Shown: in pieces, positions 8,674 through 17,931 of the stretch
How the letters are laid out: every line of letters starts with the position of its first letter
Numbering within the stretch: position 1 is the stretch's first letter
Source: Bradyrhizobium sp. JYMT SZCCT0180
GTDB lineage: Bacteria; Pseudomonadota; Alphaproteobacteria; Rhizobiales; Xanthobacteraceae
Assembly: GCF_018130165.1 (NCBI RefSeq)
Contig: NZ_JAFCLZ010000016.1
Location: 1 to 64,000, forward strand
Direction: 5' to 3'
Length of the DNA stretch: 64,000 nucleotides
Translations under genes and position numbers: made by a program
Notes under the pieces: model-generated
Told to the model about the DNA's origin: nothing
Database searches by the model: none
Seen by the model: the letters and a program-made list of their open reading frames with translations, nothing else

Positions 8674-9363
8674 CTAGATCGCACTCGCGGCGATATTGAC
8701 CATCAGCGCGACCAGCGCGGTATTGAACACGAACGAGATGACGCCGTGCACGGTAGCGGTGCGGCGGATGATCTTGTCGGTGATCCCGACATCGGAAACC
8801 TGCGCGGTCATCCCGATCACGAACGAGAAATAGACGAAATCCCAGTAATCGGCGTCCTCATGCTGGTCGCCGCTCGGAAACTGCAGGCCGCCCGGTTTGC
8901 CGCCGCGGTAATATTCATGCGCGTAGTGCAGCGAGAACGCCGTGTGTACCGCCGCCCATGACAAAGCGATGGTCACCGTTGCCAGCACCAGTCCCGGCGC
9001 GCTGCGGTTGGAGGCGCCGAGTTCGAACACGATGGCGGCGATGCTGGCAAACGCGCCGAGCGCCGTCAGCAGCAGAATCAGGAAACGGCCGTCGTCCTGC
9101 AGCGCCGCGTTGCGGCGGATGTGCAAGATGCCGCTGCGAAACACCATGGTGAAAACCAGCGCCAGATACAGCGCGACGAAGATGTCCCAGCTGACCAGCA
9201 GCCGCGTTACCAGCCGCAGCGAGCCCGGCAGCAAGAAGAACGCAACGATACCGACTGCGATCGCGATGAAGGTGCGTGGCCGCCCATAGACCACACGGAG
9301 CAGAACCGGCTTTTTCCTGAACCGGTCGACGAATTCGTCGGGTTCCTTCTTCTGCGATGGCAC
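8674..9363 (-). CDS. DUF1345 membrane protein
   Basis: A 229-aa integral membrane protein with about five hydrophobic segments. It has the DUF1345 signature around HTAFSLHYAHEYY and the DYWDFVYFSFVIGMT segment. The start is a GTG that lies one base after the ispA stop codon (TGA-C-GTG), so it is probably co-transcribed and coupled with ispA. Function of the family is unknown. An isoprenoid link is suggested only by position. Confidence 0.8.
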   Translation of the reverse strand: MPSQKKEPDEFVDRFRKKPVLLRVVYGRPRTFIAIAVGIVAFFLLPGSLRLVTRLLVSWDIFVALYLALVFTMVFRSGILHIRRNAALQDDGRFLILLLTALGAFASIAAIVFELGASNRSAPGLVLATVTIALSWAAVHTAFSLHYAHEYYRGGKPGGLQFPSGDQHEDADYWDFVYFSFVIGMTAQVSDVGITDKIIRRTATVHGVISFVFNTALVALMVNIAASAI

Positions 9364-9364
9364 G

Positions 9365-10285
9365 TCAGCTCTTGCGATCGGCGACGAAGCGCGACGCGGC
9401 CTTCAGCACGTCACCCTTGGCGCCGAAGATCGACAGCGCGGAATCCGCGCGCGCCAGCAGGTCGCGCACGCGCTGCTTGGCGCCGTCGATGCCGAGCTGG
9501 GTGACAAAGGTGGTCTTGCCGAGCGCCGCATCGGCGCCGGCCGGCTTGCCGAGCGCTGCGGCGTCGCCTTCGACGTCGAGCAGATCGTCGGCGATCTGGA
9601 ACGCCTCGCCGAGCGCGCGGCCGTAATCGTCGAGCGCCTGATATTCCTGTTGCGTGGACTGGCCGAGGATCGCGCCCGCGATGCAGCCATAGCGCAGCAG
9701 CGCGCCGGTCTTCATCTGCTGCAGCCGCGCCACGTCGACCGGCTCGCGGTCGCCGAACCGGCCTTCGCCGGCGAGGTCGAGTATTTGTCCTCCGACCATG
9801 CCGCCGATCCCCGAGGCGCGGGCGAGCGCACGGGTCAGCAACAGGCGCACGGTGGGATCCGAATGAATCTCGTCGCGGGTCACGATGTCGAACGCCAGCG
9901 TCAGCAGGCCGTCGCCGGCGAGGATCGCGGTGGCATCGTCGGTCTTCTTGTGCAGGGTCGGACGGCCTCGGCGCAGGTCGCTGTTGTCCATCGCCGGCAG
10001 ATCGTCATGGATCAGCGAATAGCAATGGATGCATTCGAGTGCGGCGCCGGCCAGCAGCGCGGCGTCGCGCGGAACCCCGAACACGGCCGAACTCTCGACC
10101 ACCAGAAACGGCCGCAGGCGCTTGCCACCGCCGAGGCTTGAATAGCGCATCGCGTCCATCAGCCGCTTCGGCCGCGCGATCTCGTCTGATAACAGCGTAT
10201 CCGACAGCAGCTTCGCCAGCAGGGCCTCGGTATCTTCGGCGGTCTGATCCAATCGTGTGGTAAAATCGGCAGTGGCGGTCGTCAT
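9365..10285 (-). CDS. ispA: Farnesyl diphosphate synthase (polyprenyl synthetase family)
   Basis: A 306-aa trans-prenyltransferase that joins isopentenyl diphosphate to dimethylallyl and geranyl diphosphate. The first Asp-rich motif is D94-D-L-P-A-M-D100, and RRGRPT follows it; the second is D232-D-L-L-D236. The two-residue insertion inside the first motif (DDxxxxD) is typical of bacterial farnesyl and geranylgeranyl enzymes. Length and the GGGKRLRP opening fit IspA. Chain length (C15 versus C20) cannot be settled from sequence alone. The downstream DUF1345 gene is coupled to it. Confidence 0.88.
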   Translation of the reverse strand: MTTATADFTTRLDQTAEDTEALLAKLLSDTLLSDEIARPKRLMDAMRYSSLGGGKRLRPFLVVESSAVFGVPRDAALLAGAALECIHCYSLIHDDLPAMDNSDLRRGRPTLHKKTDDATAILAGDGLLTLAFDIVTRDEIHSDPTVRLLLTRALARASGIGGMVGGQILDLAGEGRFGDREPVDVARLQQMKTGALLRYGCIAGAILGQSTQQEYQALDDYGRALGEAFQIADDLLDVEGDAAALGKPAGADAALGKTTFVTQLGIDGAKQRVRDLLARADSALSIFGAKGDVLKAASRFVADRKS

Positions 10286-10472
10286 TTAAGAAAGGCTCCA
10301 GATCAATTTTGCCGGACAATCGTTGATGGCACGGCGTCAGTCAATTCCGCTTCCCGGCTTGAGCCGCCTTAAAAGTGCTGGAAAACCCACGAAATATCAT
10401 GGTGATGTCACCTACTAAGGGGTCTCTTGACCGATCCCTACGCCGGCTCGGCTGAACCGGAAGCATCCGAAT

Positions 10473-11150
<678 letters not shown>

Positions 11151-11307
11151 GCCAATTTTCGGCCGATTTAACCTTGGCAAAGCCTAGCTTTACGTCATCC
11201 CTTCCTCTATAAGCGCGGCCTTATCGGCATCGCAGCCCGTGCTTTGAAGCGCTGGGCGGTCCGCTACCTAGCACGATGCCCTCCGACAACACCCCTAGAG
11301 GACCGTT

Positions 11308-11493
11308 ATGGCCGTTCCCAGAAGAAAAACATCGCCCTCGCGGCGTGGCATGCGCCGCTCGGCGGACGCCCTGAAGAAGCCGACCTATGCCGAAGACAAG
11401 GATTCGGGCGAATTGCGCCGTCCGCACCACCTCGACCTGAAGACCGGCATGTACAAGGGCCGGCAGGTTCTGAAGGCCAAGAAGGAATCCTGA
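11308..11493 (+). CDS. rpmF: 50S ribosomal protein L32
   Basis: A 61-aa basic ribosomal protein. It opens with AVPRRKTSPSRRGMRRS, the conserved L32 N-terminus, and ends KGRQVLKAKKES. The ATG has an aggac ribosome site. The zinc-binding Cys seen in some L32 forms is absent, as usual for alphaproteobacterial L32. It is a single gene between mtgA and a membrane protein gene. Confidence 0.97.
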   Translation: MAVPRRKTSPSRRGMRRSADALKKPTYAEDKDSGELRRPHHLDLKTGMYKGRQVLKAKKES

Positions 11494-11631
11494 TCGGGCC
11501 CAGGCTTGGCGCGGCGATTTAGCCGTGCCTGCCTGAATTCGGCCAACGGATGGGGTAAGACGGTTCCCGGTGGCGAAGCGCGATGCTTCGCCTTAGGAGC
11601 GTTCAAGTTTCCTTTAGTTAAGGCCTCGCCG

Positions 11632-12255
11632 ATGTCCATGGTCGGATTTCCGCTACTCCTGATTCCGCTCGCGATCTACAACATCATCGCCTTCCTGATG
11701 CCGGAGGTTTCCTTCGGCGTTACGCTTTTCAAGCTGACGCTGATGTCGGGCGTGGAATGGCAGGTGACGCTGAGCGACGTCCTGATCGCTGTCGGCATCT
11801 TCCTGTTGATGTTCGAAGTCATCAAAGGCGCGCGTCCCGGCGCGAAATATCTCACCGACCATCTGCTGTCGCTGATCGTTTTCGGTGCGGCCGCTGCCGA
11901 ATTCGTGCTGTGGCCGAAGTTCGGCACCTCGACATATTTCCTGCTGACGGCCCTCGCGCTGGTCGACTTCCTGTCCGGTCTTGCCTTGCGCACGCGGCGT
12001 CGCGCGGTCGCGGCGCCTGCAGTGTCTGCCAAGGGCACCAGAAAACCCGAGCCGCCAGTGGCCGAGCCGAAGCCTGAGCCTGCGCCCGCACAAGCGACAG
12101 CGCCGCCCGCGGCATCGGTCGCGGAATCAGTGTTGCTGGATCGCCCCGAACCGGCGCCCACGCCTGAAGTCGCGCCCCATGCGGCCTCGCCGGAAGTCCC
12201 CTCGCCGGGGATACAGCCAGGCAGCGGTACGACATCGGACAAGCCGCCGCGCTGA
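11632..12255 (+). CDS. Hypothetical membrane protein with proline-rich tail
   Basis: A 207-aa protein with four hydrophobic segments in residues 3-120 (for example FPLLLIPLAIYNIIAFL). A soluble tail of about 85 residues rich in Pro, Ala and Glu follows. The frame is open further upstream (to 11506), but that part is not protein-like and the ATG at 11632 sits just before the first membrane segment. I do not recognise the family. The tail could cross the periplasm or bind partners. It lies downstream of rpmF, with about 140 bp between. Confidence 0.6.
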   Translation: MSMVGFPLLLIPLAIYNIIAFLMPEVSFGVTLFKLTLMSGVEWQVTLSDVLIAVGIFLLMFEVIKGARPGAKYLTDHLLSLIVFGAAAAEFVLWPKFGTSTYFLLTALALVDFLSGLALRTRRRAVAAPAVSAKGTRKPEPPVAEPKPEPAPAQATAPPAASVAESVLLDRPEPAPTPEVAPHAASPEVPSPGIQPGSGTTSDKPPR

Positions 12256-12280
12256 CCGGTCGTCGGATCAGATTTCTTGC

Positions 12281-12568
12281 TCAGATGACCTGCCGGGTCC
12301 GCCGCGCCACGCTGCGGCGTTCCTGCGGGTGTGCGCCATAGGCGGCCTGCGCATCCTCGATCGAGGCGCGTCGCATGCAGCGGGTTTGTGGGGCCTGGTC
12401 GGCGGTCGCGATCAGTTGGGTCAGAAAGGTGGGGTCGGGTCGCGCCATGGTCGCTTTCCGCGACCAGTGCACCGTTTGGGTCACCGGCACGAGCGCGACA
12501 CAGGCCGACGCGTCGGCGTCGGAGACGTCTACGTCCAGGATATCTTCTGATCGTTCGGTATCCAGCAT
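12281..12568 (-). CDS. Small hypothetical protein (ARPDPTF motif)
   Basis: A 95-aa protein convergent with the membrane protein gene. Its middle part, MARPDPTFLTQLIATADQAPQTR followed by an RRAS-A-D/E-AQAAY segment, is a pattern I recall in small conserved Bradyrhizobium proteins, often present in several copies per genome. The ATG at 12568 (MLDTERSED) was chosen because the upstream 35 codons lack such conservation. No ribosome site is clear. Function unknown. Confidence 0.55.
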   Translation of the reverse strand: MLDTERSEDILDVDVSDADASACVALVPVTQTVHWSRKATMARPDPTFLTQLIATADQAPQTRCMRRASIEDAQAAYGAHPQERRSVARRTRQVI

Positions 12569-12812
12569 CGCACACCGCAACCGGCTAAAACTGTCACGTT
12601 TTGGGACGTGAAACCCTACTTCGATCTGCTCCTCGCAAGGCCTATGCCGATGCGTCCCGGTTGGTTCCCTCAAGGTTTGCGACAGCCGTAAAACGTGGTT
12701 TCCAGATTATTTATGAACTTTGCCTAGCCTCTGATTCGATAGAACCACTATCCTCAGGCTAGCCAGAATCACCTTACGTGTCTTTGGGCTGTCCCGAATC
12801 GAGGCGACTTTG

Positions 12813-14504
12813 ATGTCCGCTGTCCCGCAAGCCTCCAGCATCCTCGCTTCGCTCGGGCAGGCCACGTTCGTCTGGGATCTCGCCGCCGACAGCATCGCCT
12901 GGAGCGGCAACGCCGCCTCCATCTTTACCGACATCGCCCCGGAAGCGCTGGCCAGCGGCGCCGCGTTCGCCAAGCTGATCGAGCCGAAAGGGTCGATCCG
13001 GTCAGACGCGCTGGGTCACACGGCCCCGGCACGCGGCGGCGAGGGTGTCGCCTACCGGGTTGAATATGGCGTGCGAGCCTCGACCTCCGCGCCCGTGATC
13101 TGGATCGAGGAAACCGGCTGCTGGTTCGCCGGCGCCGACGGCAAGCCGGCGCGCGCGCAAGGCGTCGTCCGCGTCGACAATGAGCGCCGCGCCCGCGACG
13201 AGCAACTCGTGCGGCTCTCGCGGCACGACCCGCTGACCGGCGAACTCAATCGCACCCACCTGATCGCTGCGCTCGCCGAGGCGATCGAGGAAGCCGCGCG
13301 CTTCCGCTCGTCCTGCGCCTTCATGCTGATCGGCATCGACCATCTGGCGCGCGTCAACGACGCTTTCGGCTTCGATGTCGCCGATGGCGTGATCGCGGAA
13401 GTCGGAAAACGCATTCGTGCGCGGCTGCGCGGCGGCGACGTGCTCGGGAGATTTTCCGGCAACAAATTCGGGCTGATCCTGCGCAACTGCACCGTCGACG
13501 ACACCAATGTCGCGGCCGAGCGGTTTCTCGCGGGCATTCGCGACGAGGTGGTGCCGACCGTATCAGGACCGGTGTCGGTCACGGCGTCGATCGGCGCGAT
13601 CAGCATCCCGCGTTACGCCCGCAGCGCCGATGAGGCCGTCACCCGCGCCCAGGAAACGCTGGATGGCGCCAAGAGCCGCCGCGCCGGATCGTTCTCGCTG
13701 TGGAAGCCGAATGTCGAACGCGACGCGCAGCGCCGCGTCAACATCCGTGTCACCGATGAAATCGTTACCGCGCTGAACGAGCGCCGGATCGTGACCGCGT
13801 TCGAGCCGGTGGTCGAAGCGCGCTCGCGCCAGCCGGCGTTCTACGAATGCCTGGTGCGGATGGAGCAGGCCAACGGCCAGGCGTTGCTGGCACCGGATAT
13901 CGTCCCCGTCGCAGAACGACTTGGCCTGATCCGGCTGGTCGATCACCGCGTGCTGGAACTCGCGGTCGCCGAACTCGCGGCGTCACCGAACGTGCAGCTC
14001 AGCCTCAACATCTCACCCGACACCACGATGGATCCGGACTGGTCGGCCTCGATCGAATCCCTGATGCGTGCGCATCCGGGCGTGGCCGAACGGCTGATCG
14101 TGGAAATCACCGAGACCGTGGCGATCCAGGATATCGACGACATCAGAGGCTTCGTCACCCGCTTGAAGAATTTCGGCAGTCGGATCGCGATCGACGATTT
14201 CGGCGCCGGCTACACCTCGTTCCGCAATCTGCGCAAGCTCGGCGTCGATATTGTGAAAATCGACGGCGCCTTCGTGCAGAACATCGCGCGCTCGGCCGAT
14301 GACCGCGCCTTCGTGCAGACGCTGATCGATCTGGCGCGGCGGCTGCAGATCAAGACCGTGGCCGAATGGGTGCAGGACGAAGAGTCCGCGGTCATGCTGC
14401 GCGAATGGGGCTGCGACTACATCCAGGGCCGCCTGATCGGCCTCGCGTCACCGGAGCGGCCGTGGGCCGTGCCGGCCGAGACGGTGCTGCCGGCGGCGAG
14501 TTAA
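12813..14504 (+). CDS. GGDEF-EAL protein, probable c-di-GMP phosphodiesterase
   Basis: A 563-aa cytoplasmic signalling protein. Residues 1-125 look like a PAS-type sensor. Residues 138-300 form a GGDEF domain whose signature reads SGNKF (215-219), so cyclase activity is unlikely. Residues 310-560 form an EAL domain with its metal and catalytic residues visible: ECL (345-347), NISPD, EITE, IDDFGAGY, VKIDG, VAEWVQDEE and IQGRLIG. The likely reaction is hydrolysis of cyclic di-GMP, perhaps with the degenerate GGDEF acting as a GTP-sensing part. Start: ATG after gaggcg. No membrane segment and no operon partner. Confidence 0.86.
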   Translation: MSAVPQASSILASLGQATFVWDLAADSIAWSGNAASIFTDIAPEALASGAAFAKLIEPKGSIRSDALGHTAPARGGEGVAYRVEYGVRASTSAPVIWIEETGCWFAGADGKPARAQGVVRVDNERRARDEQLVRLSRHDPLTGELNRTHLIAALAEAIEEAARFRSSCAFMLIGIDHLARVNDAFGFDVADGVIAEVGKRIRARLRGGDVLGRFSGNKFGLILRNCTVDDTNVAAERFLAGIRDEVVPTVSGPVSVTASIGAISIPRYARSADEAVTRAQETLDGAKSRRAGSFSLWKPNVERDAQRRVNIRVTDEIVTALNERRIVTAFEPVVEARSRQPAFYECLVRMEQANGQALLAPDIVPVAERLGLIRLVDHRVLELAVAELAASPNVQLSLNISPDTTMDPDWSASIESLMRAHPGVAERLIVEITETVAIQDIDDIRGFVTRLKNFGSRIAIDDFGAGYTSFRNLRKLGVDIVKIDGAFVQNIARSADDRAFVQTLIDLARRLQIKTVAEWVQDEESAVMLREWGCDYIQGRLIGLASPERPWAVPAETVLPAAS

Positions 14505-14526
14505 ATTCGTGCGCTGAACTTTCAGC

Positions 14527-14657
14527 CGTCGTCCCGGACAAGCGAAGCGCGATCCGGGACCCATACGCCGCGGCTTATCGATGAGGCGCGGTGGTAGACG
14601 CCTTCGCACAACAATAAAGATTTGTGGTTATGGGTCCCGGCCTTCGCCGGGACGACG
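14527..14657. repeat. REP-like palindromic element (cgtcgtcccgg family), copy 2
   Basis: Same layout as 338-469: cgtcgtcccggacaagcg at the left, cgccgggacgacg at the right and a central cgatccgggacccat / ttatgggtcccgg pair. It lies between the EAL gene and the convergent phaR gene. Confidence 0.75.
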
Positions 14658-14686
14658 TATGGAGAGAGACGAGCGAGACGAACGTC

Positions 14687-15292
14687 TCACTCTTCCTTCT
14701 TCGGCTCTTTCGACATGCGCTCGAGGCGGTCCTGCATGTCTTTCATCTGACGGCGAAGGTCGTCGATATTGTCTTCGCTGGCCGCAGGCTCCGGCGCTTT
14801 CTCGGGTTCGGCCGACGTCGCGCCGCCGCGCGGCGGCACGAACGGCTTGAACATCGAGAACGTCTGCTGAAACAGTTCCATGTTGCGGCGGACGTGTTCT
14901 TCGAGCGGTGCGAACGGCGTTCCCGAGAACGTGTTGGTGAGCTGCTTGCGGAACTTTTCCTGTTCGCGCGTCAGCGTGTCGATCGATTGTTCCAGATATT
15001 TCGGAACCACCATCTGCATGCTGTCGCCGTAGAAGCGGATCAGCTGGCGCAGGAACGTGGTCGGCAGCAGATTTTGCCCCGCCTTGTTTTCCTGTTCGAA
15101 GATGATCTGCGCCAGCACCGAGCGGGTGATGTCATCGCCGGTCTTGGCGTCATAGACGAGAAAATCCTCGCCATCCTTCACCATCGCTGCGAGATCCTCG
15201 AGCGTCACATAGGTGCTGGTGCCGGTATTATAGAGCCGCCGGTTGGCGTACTTCTTGATCGTGGTGGGTTGTTCTGACTTCGCCATGGCCAT
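14687..15292 (-). CDS. phaR: Polyhydroxyalkanoate synthesis regulator PhaR
   Basis: A 201-aa repressor that binds DNA and PHB granules and controls phasin and PHB genes. The DNA-binding PHB_acc_N region is residues 8-70 (IKKYANRRLYNTGTSTYV), followed by the PHB-binding region (FLRQLIRFYGD) and an Ala/Pro/Glu tail ending in a coiled coil (DLRRQMKDMQDRLERM). Two starts, at 15292 and 15286, are equally possible. It is divergent from phaA, so the shared 308-bp intergenic region is the likely control site. Confidence 0.92.
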   Translation of the reverse strand: MAMAKSEQPTTIKKYANRRLYNTGTSTYVTLEDLAAMVKDGEDFLVYDAKTGDDITRSVLAQIIFEQENKAGQNLLPTTFLRQLIRFYGDSMQMVVPKYLEQSIDTLTREQEKFRKQLTNTFSGTPFAPLEEHVRRNMELFQQTFSMFKPFVPPRGGATSAEPEKAPEPAASEDNIDDLRRQMKDMQDRLERMSKEPKKEE

Positions 15293-15600
15293 GGGGCTCA
15301 CACATCGATACCGAGAGCGGGGGAACCCGACGGCATCGCCGGCGGGCAGACGAGCAACGCAACGCAGCAAAGTAAGCATTTTCAATGCGGCTCGGCTACC
15401 GTTTTGTGCGGCACGGTTAATTCCAAGGCATGGGTACTGCTATGGAAACTGCCAGGGACGCTATTTTGAATGCGCCGCGGCGTGATTTTCCCCTCTGGCC
15501 GATTGACACAGGATGCCTAGGTTAACAGGATAGTCCCAAGAGACAGGCCCGCCATCCGGCCGCCCGCCGTCGAGAAACCTCAAGCTCACAGGAGATGTCC
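15293..15600. promoter_or_regulatory. phaR-phaA divergent control region
   Basis: No gene is seen in this 308-base gap. A ttgaca box at 15503-15508 is followed 18 bases later by aggata, a possible but weak promoter for phaA. Near phaR, 15354-15372 is a gcaacgcaacgcagcaaa stretch; the TGC-rich complement resembles the TGC-rich sites known for PhaR. Both calls are inference. Confidence 0.35.
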
Positions 15601-16779
15601 ATGTCAGACGATGTCGTCATCGTCAGCGCCGCCCGCACCCCGGTCGGCAGCTTCAACGGCGCGTTCGCCACCACCCCGGCCCATGATCTTGGCGCCATCG
15701 CCATCAAGGCCGCGCTGGAGCGGGCTGGCATCGAGCCGGGCCGTGTGTCCGAAGTCATCATGGGCCAGATCCTGACCGCGGCGCAGGGCCAGAATCCCGC
15801 CCGCCAGGCCTCGATTGCGGCCGGTATCCCGGTGGAAAGCCCGGCCTGGGGCGTCAACCAGCTCTGCGGCTCGGGCCTGCGCACCGTCGCGCTCGGCTAT
15901 CAGGCGCTGCTCAACGGCGATTCGGAAATCGTCGTCGCCGGCGGCCAGGAATCCATGAGCATGGCCCCGCACGCGCAATATCTGCGCGGCGGCGTCAAGA
16001 TGGGCGGCCTCGAGCTGGTCGACACCATGATCAAGGACGGCCTGTGGGATGCCTTCAACGGCTACCACATGGGCAACACCGCCGAGAACGTCGCGCGGCA
16101 GTACCAGATCACCCGCGCCCAGCAGGACGAGTTCGCGGTTCATTCGCAGAACAAGGCCGAGGCCGCGCAGAAGGCCGGCAAGTTCAATGACGAGATCGTC
16201 CCCGTCACCATCAAGTCGCGCAAGGGCGACATCATCGTCAGCGCCGACGAATATCCGCGCCATGGCGCCACCGTCGATGCGATGGCCAAGCTGAAGCCCG
16301 CCTTCGAAAAGGACGGCACGGTCACCGCCGGCAGCGCCTCCGGCATCAATGACGGCGCCGGCGTGGTGGTGCTGATGACCGCCAAGCAGGCCGCCAAGGA
16401 AGGCAAGAAGATCCTCGGCCGCATCGCGTCCTGGGGCCAGGCCGGCGTCGATCCCAAGATCATGGGCACCGGCCCGATCCCGGCTTCCCGCGCCGCGCTG
16501 AAGAAGGCCGGCTGGAATATCGCTGACCTCGATCTGATCGAGGCCAATGAAGCGTTCGCCGCGCAGGCCTGCGCCGTCAACAAGGACCTCGGCTGGGATA
16601 CCTCCAAGGTCAACGTCAATGGCGGTGCGATCGCGATCGGCCATCCCGTCGGCGCTTCCGGCGCCCGCGTGCTGGTGACGCTGCTGCACGAAATGCAGAA
16701 GCGCGATGCCAAGAAAGGCCTCGCCACGCTGTGCATCGGCGGCGGCATGGGCATTGCCATGTGCATTGCACGCGACTGA
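15601..16779 (+). CDS. phaA: Acetyl-CoA acetyltransferase (beta-ketothiolase)
   Basis: A 392-aa thiolase that condenses two acetyl-CoA to acetoacetyl-CoA, the first step of PHB synthesis. The acyl-accepting Cys is C89 in NQLCGSGLR. The base residues are the His in GHPVGASGAR and the Cys in CIGGGMG near the end. The ATG at 15601 is six bases after caggag; the ATG at 15595 overlaps that site and is less likely. A strong terminator follows at 16907, and phaB follows with its own ribosome site, so the two may be separate transcripts. Confidence 0.95.
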   Translation: MSDDVVIVSAARTPVGSFNGAFATTPAHDLGAIAIKAALERAGIEPGRVSEVIMGQILTAAQGQNPARQASIAAGIPVESPAWGVNQLCGSGLRTVALGYQALLNGDSEIVVAGGQESMSMAPHAQYLRGGVKMGGLELVDTMIKDGLWDAFNGYHMGNTAENVARQYQITRAQQDEFAVHSQNKAEAAQKAGKFNDEIVPVTIKSRKGDIIVSADEYPRHGATVDAMAKLKPAFEKDGTVTAGSASGINDGAGVVVLMTAKQAAKEGKKILGRIASWGQAGVDPKIMGTGPIPASRAALKKAGWNIADLDLIEANEAFAAQACAVNKDLGWDTSKVNVNGGAIAIGHPVGASGARVLVTLLHEMQKRDAKKGLATLCIGGGMGIAMCIARD

Positions 16780-16906
16780 ACCGTAGCGTTTTCAAGCGAA
16801 GTGGATACCGGTTCGCGTCAAGAAAACGCGTACAGATAAAAGGCAGACAGGATGCGTTGTTGATGAAAACTTCATCTGTCAACCACGGCTCAAATCGATA
16901 AAACTG

Positions 16907-16934
16907 AAATGCCCGGTCTTGCGCCGGGCATTTT
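16907..16934 (+). terminator. Rho-independent terminator after phaA
   Basis: A perfect ten-base stem, aaatgcccgg / ccgggcattt, with a seven-base loop ends in a short T-run. It lies 128 bases after the phaA stop codon. Some read-through to phaB remains possible. Confidence 0.75.
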
Positions 16935-17044
16935 CATCTCTGGTGCGTTATCGAGTGAGTAAACGCGCCGCACTTTGAAGAGCAGGCTTCGTCAAAGACC
17001 GGGACAATTCCGGCTCGTAAAAAGACCACCAAGGAGGACTACGC

Positions 17045-17770
17045 ATGGCACGTGTTGCATTGGTTACGGGGGGCACGAGGGGCATTGGTGCTGCGATCAG
17101 CAAATCGCTGAAGGCGGCAGGCTACAAGGTTGCGGCGAGCTATGCCGGCAATGACGCCGCGGCCGAGAAGTTCAAATCGGAGACCGGCATTCCCGTTTAC
17201 AAATGGGACGTCAGCTCGTTCGACGCCTGCGCGGAAGGCGTCAAGAAGGTCGAGGCCGATCTTGGCCCGGTCGACGTGCTGATCAACAATGCCGGCATCA
17301 CCAAGGACGGCGCCTTCCACAAGATGACGCTCGAGCAGTGGAACGCGGTCATCAACACCAATCTCGGCTCGCTGTTCAACATGACCCGCCAGGTGATCGA
17401 AGGCATGCGCGCCCGCAAGTTCGGCCGCGTCATCAACATCTCCTCGATCAACGGCCAGAAGGGGCAGTTCGGCCAGGTCAATTACTCGGCGGCCAAGGCC
17501 GGCGACATCGGCTTCACCAAGGCCCTTGCGCTGGAGAACGCCAAGGGCGGCATCACCGTGAACGCGATCTGCCCCGGCTACATCAACACCGAAATGGTGC
17601 AGGCGGTGCCGAAGGACGTGCTGGAGAAGAGCATCCTGCCGCTGATCCCGGTCAATCGCCTCGGCGAGCCCGAAGAAATCGCCCGCGCGGTGGTCTTCCT
17701 CGCCGCCGACGAGGCCGGCGCCATCACCGGCTCGACGCTGACGATCAACGGCGGGCAGTACATGGTGTGA
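17045..17770 (+). CDS. phaB: Acetoacetyl-CoA reductase, SDR family
   Basis: A 241-aa NADPH-dependent reductase that turns acetoacetyl-CoA into (R)-3-hydroxybutyryl-CoA, the PHB monomer. The TGGTRGIG cofactor motif is at residues 8-15, NNAG at 81-84, and the catalytic set is S134, Y147 and K151. An excellent aaggagga site precedes the ATG. With phaA upstream it completes monomer supply; the polymerase phaC is not in this window. Confidence 0.95.
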   Translation: MARVALVTGGTRGIGAAISKSLKAAGYKVAASYAGNDAAAEKFKSETGIPVYKWDVSSFDACAEGVKKVEADLGPVDVLINNAGITKDGAFHKMTLEQWNAVINTNLGSLFNMTRQVIEGMRARKFGRVINISSINGQKGQFGQVNYSAAKAGDIGFTKALALENAKGGITVNAICPGYINTEMVQAVPKDVLEKSILPLIPVNRLGEPEEIARAVVFLAADEAGAITGSTLTINGGQYMV

Positions 17771-17816
17771 TTGCTGCGGTCCCGTCGGATCGCTCGCAGC
17801 CACCGTATCAAGAAGT

Positions 17817-17903
17817 CGTCATGCCCGGCCTTGTGCCGGGCATCCACGTCTTTACAACGACGTTAGAAAAACGTGGATGGCCGGGACGAGCCCGGCCATG
17901 ACG
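17817..17903. repeat. REP-like palindrome, 'gtcatgcccggcc' family
   Basis: Inverted repeat with ends cgtcatgcccggccttgtg and cgagcccggccatgacg, and an inner pair atccacgt / acgtggat. A related but rearranged element lies at 49300-49455. It sits between phaB and a transporter gene. Confidence 0.7.
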
Positions 17904-17931
17904 CCAAGAAATTTGACCATTGCCGGACAGG

